NCBI RefSeq assembly: GCF_047263945.1
Contig: NZ_JBLAVB010000004.1
Location: 186,001 to 250,000 of the forward strand
Reading direction: 5' to 3'
Source: Rhodospirillum sp047263945
Lineage (GTDB): Bacteria > Pseudomonadota > Alphaproteobacteria > Rhodospirillales > Rhodospirillaceae
DNA length: 64,000 nt
Shown here: positions 1 to 6,607 of the stretch, piece after piece
Position numbering within the stretch: position 1 is the stretch's first letter
Layout: each line of letters begins with the position of its first letter
The notes under the pieces: generated by a model
What the model saw: the letters and a program-made list of their open reading frames with translations, nothing else
What the model was told of the DNA's origin: nothing
Database searches by the model: none
Program-made: the position numbers and the translations under genes

Positions 1-434
1 CAATCCGGCGGCCCAACCCACGGCGCTGGCAATGGCGAAGGGCGCCGCAATGGCAATCGGGTAAGCGGGCCCCGGGCTCAGACCGTCCGGGCGCTGCCGT
101 TTCTCCGATCGGACGTGTAGCAGACTGCGGAAAAAGTCCGAGCATGCCCCAAAACCGTCATTCCCGCGGACGCGCTAAGGGATGCACATATCTTTTATTT
201 AGGGCTGATGATTTTTATTTCGTCATGCCCGTGAAAACGGGCATCCAGGGTGGGGACAGGGGACGGAAGCGGTTGACGCAACAGGAGCGCCCGTCACCGA
301 CACCACCGAAATCAACCCTGGATCCCCGCGTCCGCGGGGATGACGAATAAAAACACCCTATTCTTGAACGTCGGAGCGGCACAGAGAAACGGCCCCCCTT
401 GGCGTTTTCACGGCCATGACGGACCCCTTTGACG
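1..434. other. Window edge with no confident gene; paired hairpin repeats
   Basis: No complete gene is visible. Bases 1 to about 120 are open on the minus strand and would encode a hydrophobic run (PIAIAAPFAIASAVGWAAG) that could be the start of a membrane protein continuing off the window. The plus strand also reads open to a TAA at 62-64, so the edge is ambiguous. From 157 to 347 the sequence is repeat DNA, described separately. The small open frames here have no recognisable content. Confidence 0.3.
219..347. repeat. Inverted pair of short hairpin repeats
   Basis: Two 32-base units face each other. The unit at 219-250 reads TTCGTCATGCCCGTG, then ACGGGCATCCAGGG. The unit at 316-347 is its near reverse complement, reading CCCTGGATCCCCGCG, then CGGGGATGACGAA. 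Each unit is also a small hairpin of its own. A related fragment lies at 157-175, and another may lie near 1290-1304. Such GTCATNCCCG / CGGGNATGAC units are a common class of intergenic repeat in proteobacteria. No coding role is inferred. Confidence 0.75.
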
Positions 435-875
435 TTACCGCATGACTTTCTCGATGGGCGCGTCGAAACAGGCCGCCATGCTGAGCAAAAGCGCATAGGC
501 CGCTTGCTTCTGCGCGGAAGACCGGATCCCCTCGAAAGCCCTCAGCATCTCCCAGGTCAGGGGGTGGGTCATCATCTCCGCCCCCTCCGGGATCGGCTCG
601 CCCGTGGGAGGCGGCAGGTCCTCGAAGAAAAAGGAGGGCGTCACGCCAAGGGCACAGGCCAAGCCATAAAGGCGGCTCGCGCTGATTCGATTGGTCCCCA
701 GCTCGTATTTCATAAGCTGAGCACCGGAGAAGCCAACATGATCGGCAAGCTCCCTTGTGGAGAGGCCCCTGGACCGCCGCAGCCAACGCAAGCGGCGTCC
801 AACACTGATATCAACGGGCGTGGGCGCAGCATCGCGCCCCCCTCCCGCCTTCGGGGAAAGGGTGCTGTTTTCCAT
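435..875 (-). CDS. XRE-family helix-turn-helix transcriptional regulator
   Basis: The product is a 146-residue cytoplasmic DNA-binding protein. Residues about 25-80 form a Cro/C1-type helix-turn-helix: GRRLRWLRRSRGLSTRELAD followed by VGFSGAQLMKYELGTNRIS. The C-terminal half lacks a recognised domain and may serve for dimerisation or ligand sensing. The length matches the short XRE regulators common in alphaproteobacteria. The ATG at 873-875 was chosen because it precedes the helix-turn-helix by a normal distance. No strong ribosome binding site precedes it, but a perfect inverted repeat lies directly upstream at 876-892 and could be an autoregulatory operator. No target gene can be deduced, since the gene stands alone with a long gap on its upstream side. 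Confidence 0.85.
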   Translation of the reverse strand: MENSTLSPKAGGGRDAAPTPVDISVGRRLRWLRRSRGLSTRELADHVGFSGAQLMKYELGTNRISASRLYGLACALGVTPSFFFEDLPPPTGEPIPEGAEMMTHPLTWEMLRAFEGIRSSAQKQAAYALLLSMAACFDAPIEKVMR

Positions 876-892
876 GGTCGGAACATCCGACC
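876..892. promoter_or_regulatory. Candidate operator at the XRE gene start
   Basis: GGTCGG-AACAT-CCGACC is a perfect 6+5+6 inverted repeat touching the start codon of the XRE regulator. The size and position fit an autorepression site. This is inferred from position only. Confidence 0.4.
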
Positions 893-1118
893 GGAGGCCG
901 GGGAGAACCGCCGAAACGAACCGGGTCAGAGCGGGGACATGGGGAAACAGGCCACCGGATAACCCGGCCCGCCCGGCGTCCTCCCTCAGCCCCCGGCCAG
1001 CGCGCCCCCAGGTTCGCCCCGCAAGCAGGACGAATTTGTGGAAACGGCGGACAATGGGATATAACAGGCGTTAGCCATGACCTTGCTCTCTTTCCTAGTG
1101 TAAGCAGGGTTGCGGTTA

Positions 1119-1152
1119 GGCGTTGGGGGTGGCTGCAACCACCCCCAACGCC
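1119..1152. terminator. Strong hairpin, possible terminator
   Basis: A perfect 14-bp GC-rich stem with a 6-base loop lies between the chemoreceptor gene and the XRE gene. No run of T follows, so it may act in RNA processing or rho-dependent ends rather than as a classical terminator. Confidence 0.4.
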
Positions 1153-1307
1153 GCTTTGCCCATCGCTGAGGTGGACACAATCGAGAGTGTACCGCGAACG
1201 GTGGCGTGTGATCTACCATCAAGAGATCAGCGGTCCGGATTTTATGGATCCTTGGCCCTGCGGCTTTCCCACCCGGGCGCTTGGCGCCTGCACGGGGATG
1301 ACGGCTG

Positions 1308-1384
1308 GAGTGAAACGGGATCATCTTGAGTCAAGCTGATCCCGCTTCACTCTCATTCTATAGATTTTAGAGTGCTCCGCTTGG
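1308..1384. repeat. Partial family-1 double-hairpin element
   Basis: This copy keeps hairpin B (GAGTGAAACGGGATCA paired with TGATCCCGCTTCACTC) and the core CATTCTATAGATTTTAGAGTG. Hairpin A has shrunk to a few bases. It is the same element as at 11730, 38575, 49335 and 50496, and lies just beyond the 3' end of the chemoreceptor gene. Confidence 0.7.
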
Positions 1385-1405
1385 AGAAAGGCGCCCTTCC
1401 GCCCC

Positions 1406-3460
1406 TTATGCAACTCGAATGCTGTCCATGAACTGTGCCATGTCCTGGCGGATTGCCTGGTCGCCGTCGCTCAGGGCCGAGGATGTGGACATCAAACGTT
1501 CTGCGACCCGCAGCGTCTCCGCTGCGGCGCTGCGGACCTGGGTCATCGCCGCCACCACAGATTTGGCCCCTTCGGTCGCCCCGCTGACATTGCGGGCAAT
1601 ATCGCTGGTGGTCGCCGATTGCTCGGTCACCGCCGAGGCGATTCCGGACACAAAGGAATCGATTTTCCGCACCAGATCCAAAATGGCGGCAATGGCAGAA
1701 ACCGCCTGCTCGGTGGTAGCCTGAATCGCCCCGACCTGCTGGGCGATGTCCTCCGTCGCCCGGGCCGTTTCCGTGGCCAGGGATTTCACTTCCCCCGCCA
1801 CGACGGCAAACCCCTTGCCCGCCTCCCCGGCCCGTGCCGCCTCAATGGTGGCGTTGAGGGCCAGAAGGTTGGTCTGTTCGGCAATACCGGTGATCACCGA
1901 GGTGATCTCTCCGATCCGCCCGGCCGCATCGCGCAGCTTCTCCATCTCGTCGCTGGCATGCCCCGCATCGTTTACGGCCTGGGCCGTCACCTCCGTGGAC
2001 ATCTCCACTTGGCGGGTGATTTCATTGATGGAGGCAGCCAATTCCTCTGCGGCGGCAGCGACGGATTGGACATTATCCAACTCCATCTCCGATGTCGCCG
2101 TCGCCTGCCCCACCAGCCTGTTGGTGCTGTCGACCGACAGGTTGATCTGGTCGGCCACGTCACGCAGGGTTGAAGACGCCTCGGTCAAGTGACCCAGGGA
2201 CCCGGTCATCCGGGAATCAAATGTGGAGATTTCCCGGTCCACCCGCTGACGGACGGCCTCCCGCTGTTCTGCTCGCGCCCGATCCTCGACGGCCAGACGC
2301 TCCGCTTCCTCCGCCGTGCGCTTGAAAACCTCCAGCGCCCCGGCCATGGCACCAAGTTCATCCCGGCGTTGGGCGAAGGGAATCTCGACCTCCCGCGCGC
2401 CCCTGGCAAGAGCCAACATCGCCTCTGTCATGCGACCAATCCCGCGGGACACACTCCCACCAATGCCCCAAGCCACCAGCACACCGAAAATGACACCGAT
2501 GGCAGCAACGACCAATTGGATATCCTGCATGCGACCGACGAAGGTGACGACCTTCCCCTGACGCGCGAATTGGGTTTCGGTACTGCGCCCAGCAAGCCCA
2601 TCCAATGCGGCCATAATGGATTGCCGCGCTGTCTGCATATCCCCATCCATTGTCTCGGTTGTCTCCTTGGACAGCGCCTCAATCCGCCGGAACAGGTCCA
2701 CATAGGCCTTTATGTCCTGGGAGAGGGCCGCCACGCCGACAATGGACTCTGTGGCTCTCTTCTCGAAAGCCGAACGGCCCGACTCCAGGCGCTTCAGCCA
2801 GGTCTGGACAGCGCCCTCGGCGGCCTCGTCATAGCGGGTGCTCCCGACAGCCCGTTCCCCGAGCAAACGGACCGTCTGAAAGCGTTGCAGAAGCCGCCCC
2901 GCAAGAGCCGTGGCGTTCGAATCACTGGCCATGGCTGCGCCCGAAGCCGATTCCAAACGCTTTGTGATGTCCTCGCCGTCTGGGAAGAACTCTTCTGTGA
3001 CCAACCGACGGGTCTCTGCTTTGCCTTTGGTCACCTTGTCGAAGGCCGCGAAATAGGCCGTCAGAAGGGACTGGATCTCCGTCAGAGCATCCTTAGCGCC
3101 AGCGGACTCCGGCGCCAGACGTGCCTCCTCCTCGGCTCGGGCCTCGGCCGCAGCAACCGCTTTCGACAGACGATCGTGCGTTTCGCCAATGACAGCGATC
3201 AGGGCGTCGTCTCCGGTCACGCTATATTCCCGGACCGTTCGGTCGATATCCTGGACCAGCCGATCGATTTCCCGAACGGACGTTACCGCACGCATGGTCT
3301 TGCCACTTGCCACCACCTGTTCTGAAACCTGCGAGAAGCCGTAAAGGCCCACCCCCGCCAACCCCACCAACAACGACAGAACCACGGCAAACCCACCGAA
3401 AATTTTTTCGCGGATGCCAACCCCGGCCTTTCGGCCCTCGACTTTGGTCGAATCACCCAT
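1406..3460 (-). CDS. Methyl-accepting chemotaxis protein
   Basis: This is a 684-residue transmembrane chemoreceptor. It has a short cytoplasmic N-terminus, TM1 at about 21-41, a long helical periplasmic sensing region at about 45-312 of the four-helix or helical-bimodular type, TM2 at about 316-336, a HAMP linker at about 337-390 and a signalling domain to the end. The signalling tip is unmistakable: GIAEQTNLLALNATIEAARA followed by GEAGKGFAVVAGEVKSLA, the contact site for CheA and CheW. No CheR/CheB-binding pentapeptide is seen at the C-terminus (ending DSIRVA). The ligand cannot be predicted. The gene stands alone with no che genes nearby, as is usual for dispersed receptors in motile alphaproteobacteria. 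Confidence 0.95.
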   Translation of the reverse strand: MGDSTKVEGRKAGVGIREKIFGGFAVVLSLLVGLAGVGLYGFSQVSEQVVASGKTMRAVTSVREIDRLVQDIDRTVREYSVTGDDALIAVIGETHDRLSKAVAAAEARAEEEARLAPESAGAKDALTEIQSLLTAYFAAFDKVTKGKAETRRLVTEEFFPDGEDITKRLESASGAAMASDSNATALAGRLLQRFQTVRLLGERAVGSTRYDEAAEGAVQTWLKRLESGRSAFEKRATESIVGVAALSQDIKAYVDLFRRIEALSKETTETMDGDMQTARQSIMAALDGLAGRSTETQFARQGKVVTFVGRMQDIQLVVAAIGVIFGVLVAWGIGGSVSRGIGRMTEAMLALARGAREVEIPFAQRRDELGAMAGALEVFKRTAEEAERLAVEDRARAEQREAVRQRVDREISTFDSRMTGSLGHLTEASSTLRDVADQINLSVDSTNRLVGQATATSEMELDNVQSVAAAAEELAASINEITRQVEMSTEVTAQAVNDAGHASDEMEKLRDAAGRIGEITSVITGIAEQTNLLALNATIEAARAGEAGKGFAVVAGEVKSLATETARATEDIAQQVGAIQATTEQAVSAIAAILDLVRKIDSFVSGIASAVTEQSATTSDIARNVSGATEGAKSVVAAMTQVRSAAAETLRVAERLMSTSSALSDGDQAIRQDMAQFMDSIRVA

Positions 3461-3856
3461 AAATGCGTCCCTTTCTTTTATCCGGCCCTCCTTTTGACGG
3501 TGGGTCTGTTTTTACGTTTTCTTGGTCCCGAGGCAGAAGCAAACCCAGCCACCCCGGTCTCCATGCCTATGCATTAGGCCCCATAGGTATGGAGAGCAGG
3601 ACAGCAACATACTTAGACAATATGCCACTATCTCCGAGGTAGGAGAAGGATGATATCTAGACTTTAGGATAAATCCCCCACCCTTTTGGTTAATGATTGC
3701 GCGACGAAGAAACCGAGGGACCGCAAGGTGAAGAGACTGTCGACGTAGTAACATATTGCCACCACGGGCACCGGAGAACGCCCTACCCTGGGTGTCGACT
3801 ATCGCTGATCGACCTTGGAGGGTCGCCCACTTCCGTTGGCAAGAAGGAACCAGCCC
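3461..3856. other. Gene-free stretch upstream of glyoxalase
   Basis: No gene is supported. The stretch holds the upstream regions of the divergent chemoreceptor and glyoxalase genes. An imperfect inverted repeat lies near 3561-3592 (CCATGCCTATG facing CATAGGTATGG). The base composition is lower in GC than the flanking genes around 3600-3700, consistent with promoter DNA. Confidence 0.4.
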
Positions 3857-4252
3857 GTGGCGAAAGCCATCCACACCATGATCCGGGTCCTGGACGAGGA
3901 CCGCTCCGTTGCTTTCTACCGGACCGCTTTCGGCCTGGAGATCGCCGATCGCTTTCCCTTCGACGGCTTCACCCTGGTCTACCTCCGCAATGCCGAGGCC
4001 GACTTCGAAATCGAGCTGACCATCAACCACGACCAAACCGAGCCCTATACCCATGGTACCGGCTATGGCCATGTCGCCGTGGCGGTGGACGACCTGGAGG
4101 CCGAGCACGCGCGGATGATTGCCAACGGCCTGACCCCCACGCCCATCAAGGAGTTCCATCGGGACAATGCCCTGATGGCCAAGTTCTTTTTCATCCAGGA
4201 CCCCGACGGCTACAAAATCGAGGTCCTCTGGAGACACGGACGCTACCAATAA
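3857..4252 (+). CDS. gloA: Glyoxalase I (lactoylglutathione lyase)
   Basis: The product is a 131-residue cytoplasmic VOC-fold enzyme that isomerises the hemithioacetal of methylglyoxal and glutathione to S-lactoylglutathione. All four expected metal ligands are visible in order: His in HTMIRV, Glu in FEIELTIN, His in GYGHVAVAVDDL and Glu in YKIEVLWR. Its length matches the usual 130-135. I chose the GTG at 3857 because AAGAAGGA sits about nine bases upstream and the protein then begins right before the first ligand motif. An in-frame ATG at 3815 would add 14 unconserved residues. It precedes the GMC dehydrogenase pair on the same strand, but a hairpin lies between, so co-transcription is uncertain. 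Confidence 0.88.
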   Translation: MAKAIHTMIRVLDEDRSVAFYRTAFGLEIADRFPFDGFTLVYLRNAEADFEIELTINHDQTEPYTHGTGYGHVAVAVDDLEAEHARMIANGLTPTPIKEFHRDNALMAKFFFIQDPDGYKIEVLWRHGRYQ

Positions 4253-4304
4253 GGGATAGCCGTCCCATCCGATCCGACCGGGGACCAACCCCGGCGGATC
4301 CCGA

Positions 4305-4336
4305 CGACAAAAAAAGCCCCATTCAAAAAGGGGCCA
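4305..4336 (+). terminator. Hairpin after gloA
   Basis: AAGCCCCATT and AAAAAGGGGC form a short GC stem following the glyoxalase gene. It lacks a clear T run and is a weak terminator candidate. Confidence 0.3.
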
Positions 4337-4355
4337 CCCACAGGGAGACCATCCA

Positions 4356-4985
4356 ATGACCCATTCCATGGGGCGCTCGCCCCTTTCTCGTCCCAAGGGG
4401 CAAGCGCCCCTTTCTCGTCCCAAGGGGCACGTGCCCCTTTCTCGTCCCAAGGGGCACGTGCCCCTATCCCGCCGCAGTTTCCTTCGGGGAAGCGCCGCCA
4501 CGGCCGGACTGGTCGCCATGACCCTGGCCGGTGGTCTGATCTCGGCCCCCAACGGAGCCTGGGCATTCGCACCCAAAACCCTGAAGCCGGAAACGGCACG
4601 GGTTCTGATCCAGATGACCCGAGACACCTACCCCCACGACCAGTTTCCCGACGCCATCTACGCCCAGGCGGTCGCCGGATACGACGCCAAGGCCGCCTCC
4701 GACGACGCCTTCCGCAACCTTCTCGAAGACGGCGTGGTCACCCTCAACGCCCGGGCCAAGGATGGCTTCGGGGTCAAGAGTTACGACCGTGTGGGCTGGG
4801 AAGCGGATCGCCTGTCGATCCTCCGTGCCATCGCCGACAGCCCCTTCTTCCAGGCGATCCGCTCCGACCTGGTGGTCTCGATCTACAACAACCATGACGT
4901 CTGGAAGATCCTTGGCTACGAGGGATCGTCTGCCGACAAGGGTGGGTATATCGACCGCGGTTTCAACGATCTGGATTGGGTGTAA
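4356..4985 (+). CDS. Tat-exported small subunit of a GMC dehydrogenase (gluconate 2-dehydrogenase subunit 3-like)
   Basis: The product is 209 residues. The N-terminus carries a twin-arginine signal, SRRSFLRGSA followed by a hydrophobic stretch (ATAGLVAMTLAGG) and cleavage near WAFA. The mature part (about 70-209) resembles the gluconate 2-dehydrogenase subunit 3 family, the small partner that lets FAD-bearing GMC subunits ride through the Tat system to the periplasm. The ATG at 4356 has AGGGAG nine bases upstream. Four bases separate it from the FAD subunit, so the two are surely co-translated. The oddity is a 27-base unit repeated three times in the n-region (4379-4459), adding nine-residue blocks of the form PLSRPKGHV before the RR motif. 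GTG codons at the end of units 2 and 3 each follow AAGGGG and could act as alternative starts. Confidence 0.82.
   Translation: MTHSMGRSPLSRPKGQAPLSRPKGHVPLSRPKGHVPLSRRSFLRGSAATAGLVAMTLAGGLISAPNGAWAFAPKTLKPETARVLIQMTRDTYPHDQFPDAIYAQAVAGYDAKAASDDAFRNLLEDGVVTLNARAKDGFGVKSYDRVGWEADRLSILRAIADSPFFQAIRSDLVVSIYNNHDVWKILGYEGSSADKGGYIDRGFNDLDWV
4379..4466 (+). repeat. 27-bp tandem repeat in the Tat signal region
   Basis: Three units at 4379-4405, 4406-4432 and 4433-4459 begin GCCCCTTTCTCGTCCCAAGG, and a partial fourth begins at 4460. Each unit is also a small hairpin (GCCCCTT paired with AAGGGGC). As 27 is a multiple of three, copy-number change would alter signal-peptide length without breaking the frame. 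Confidence 0.9.
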
Positions 4986-4989
4986 GACC

Positions 4990-6561
4990 ATGGGCGCGCC
5001 ATATGATTTGAACGACGACAGCGTGGTCGTCATCATCGGCTCGGGTGCCGGGGGTGGCACTCTCGGGACGGAACTGGCCCTGAAGGGCATCGACACGGTG
5101 ATTCTCGAAGCCGGATCCCGCTATGAGATTGAGGATTTCGTCAACGACGAATGGGAGAGCTTCGGCAAGATCTCCTGGCTCGACAAGCGGACCACCTCGG
5201 GTACCTGGCGGGTCTCGAAGGATTTCCCCAACCTTCCCGCCTGGATCGTCAAAGCCGTGGGTGGCTCCACCATCCATTGGGCCGGTGCCTCCTTGCGCTT
5301 CCAGGAGCATGAATTCAAGACCGCCACCACCTATGGCACCGTGGAGGGGGCCAACCTGCTCGATTGGCCCATCACCTTGAAGGAGATGGAGCCCTATTAC
5401 GAAAAAGCCGAATTCAAGATGGGTGTCACCCGCACCAACGGCATTCCCGGCCTGCCCGGCAACAATAACTTCAAGGTCATGAAGGCCGGAGCAGACAAAC
5501 TGGGGTACAAGGAGTGCCACACGGGGCGCATGGCCATCAATTCCCAACCCCGGGACGACCGGGGATCCTGCCAACAGATCGGCTTCTGCTTCCAGGGCTG
5601 CAAATCGGGCGCCAAATGGTCCACCCTCTACGCCGAAATCCCCAAGGGAGAGGAGACAGGCAAGCTGGAGGTCCGCCCCAACGCGCAGGTGCTGCGCATC
5701 GAGCACGACGCCAAAGGCAAGGTGACCGGCGTGCTCTACGCCGACAAGGACGGCAACCAACACCTGCAGAAGGCCCGGGTGGTCTGCGTCGCGGGCAATT
5801 CCATCGAAAGCCCCCGGCTGCTGCTCAACTCCGCCAGCACACAATTCCCCAACGGGCTGGCCAATTCCTCCGGTCAGGTGGGGCGGAACTACATGCGCCA
5901 CATGACGGGCAGCGTCTATGGCGTCTTCGAGAAGCCCGTGCACATGTACCGGGGCACGACCATGGCCGGGATCATCCAGGACGAGGCCCGGTTTGATCCC
6001 TCCCGGGGGTTCGTCGGCGGCTACGAGTTCGAAACCCTCTCCCTGGGTGTTCCCTTCATGGCGGCGTTCCTTGATCCCCAATCCTGGGGGCGGAGCTTCT
6101 CCTCGGCGATGGACGATTACGCCAACATGGCCGGCATGTGGATCGTCGGCGAGGATATGCCCCAGGAAAGCAACGCCATCACCCTCCACCCGACGGAAGT
6201 GGACCAGTTCGGCTTGCCCATTCCCAATGTGAACTACGACGACCACGCCAACGACCTGGCCATGCGCAACCACGCCTATACGCAAGGGGCGGCTCTCTAT
6301 GACGCCGTGGGCGCGCTGCGGACCTTCCCCACGCCGCCCTATCCGTCGACCCATAACCTGGGCACCAACCGCATGAGCGAGAAGGCCCAGGACGGGGTGG
6401 TGAACCGCTGGGGGCAGACCCACGACATCCCCAACCTGTTCGTCTCCGACGGCAGCCAGTTCACCTCCGGTGCGGCGGAAAACCCGACGCTGACCATCGT
6501 TGCCCTGGCCATCCGTCAGGCAGACCACATCGCCGAACGCATGGGCCAAAAGACCCTGTGA
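4990..6561 (+). CDS. GMC-family FAD-dependent oxidoreductase (membrane gluconate/sugar dehydrogenase type)
   Basis: The product is a 523-residue flavoprotein. The FAD-binding Rossmann motif is at about 14-42 (VVIIGSGAGGGTLGTELALK). The C-terminal GMC block contains HNLGTNRMS and SDGSQFTSGAAENPTLTI, which carry the expected active-site His and Asn. It has no signal peptide of its own and should be carried out by the Tat-tagged small subunit just upstream. Related three-subunit dehydrogenases oxidise gluconate, 2-ketogluconate, fructose or sorbose in the periplasm and pass electrons to a multihaem cytochrome c. No such cytochrome gene follows here, because the next gene is convergent, so the electron acceptor must be encoded elsewhere. 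The ATG at 4990 was chosen because it begins just before the FAD motif; a more upstream frame would overlap the small subunit. Confidence 0.88.
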   Translation: MGAPYDLNDDSVVVIIGSGAGGGTLGTELALKGIDTVILEAGSRYEIEDFVNDEWESFGKISWLDKRTTSGTWRVSKDFPNLPAWIVKAVGGSTIHWAGASLRFQEHEFKTATTYGTVEGANLLDWPITLKEMEPYYEKAEFKMGVTRTNGIPGLPGNNNFKVMKAGADKLGYKECHTGRMAINSQPRDDRGSCQQIGFCFQGCKSGAKWSTLYAEIPKGEETGKLEVRPNAQVLRIEHDAKGKVTGVLYADKDGNQHLQKARVVCVAGNSIESPRLLLNSASTQFPNGLANSSGQVGRNYMRHMTGSVYGVFEKPVHMYRGTTMAGIIQDEARFDPSRGFVGGYEFETLSLGVPFMAAFLDPQSWGRSFSSAMDDYANMAGMWIVGEDMPQESNAITLHPTEVDQFGLPIPNVNYDDHANDLAMRNHAYTQGAALYDAVGALRTFPTPPYPSTHNLGTNRMSEKAQDGVVNRWGQTHDIPNLFVSDGSQFTSGAAENPTLTIVALAIRQADHIAERMGQKTL

Positions 6562-6580
6562 CCGCCCGTTCGGAAGGACA

Positions 6581-6604
6581 GCCGGGACCCCTGCGGGTCC
6601 CGGC
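6581..6604. terminator. Bidirectional hairpin between convergent genes
   Basis: GCCGGGACCC-CTGC-GGGTCCCGGC is a perfect 10-bp stem placed exactly between the converging GMC and AcoR-type genes. No strong T run is present on either side. Confidence 0.6.
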
Positions 6605-6607
6605 CCG

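Larger units (their letters stand above)
893..1405. other. Gene-free stretch with hairpins
   Basis: I see no convincing gene. A perfect 14-base stem with a CTGCAA loop lies at 1119-1152 (GGCGTTGGGGGTGG paired with CCACCCCCAACGCC). A partial copy of the double-hairpin element described under repeats lies at 1308-1384. A minus-strand open frame at 986-1324 has no domain and no ribosome binding site, and it overlaps these hairpins. Confidence 0.5.

Noticed and set aside
986..1324. Minus-strand open frame of 112 codons
   Set aside because: It runs through hairpin repeats, has no ribosome binding site and no recognisable content.
4379..4466. CRISPR array
   Set aside because: The 27-base units are directly adjacent without spacers and lie in a coding frame. 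No cas gene is present. No other region of the window shows regularly spaced repeats.
3512..4627. Minus-strand open frame with repeated RGTCPLGRE-like units
   Set aside because: The apparent protein repeats are the antisense reading of the 27-bp repeat in the Tat signal region, and the frame overlaps glyoxalase I, whose metal ligands are all present.
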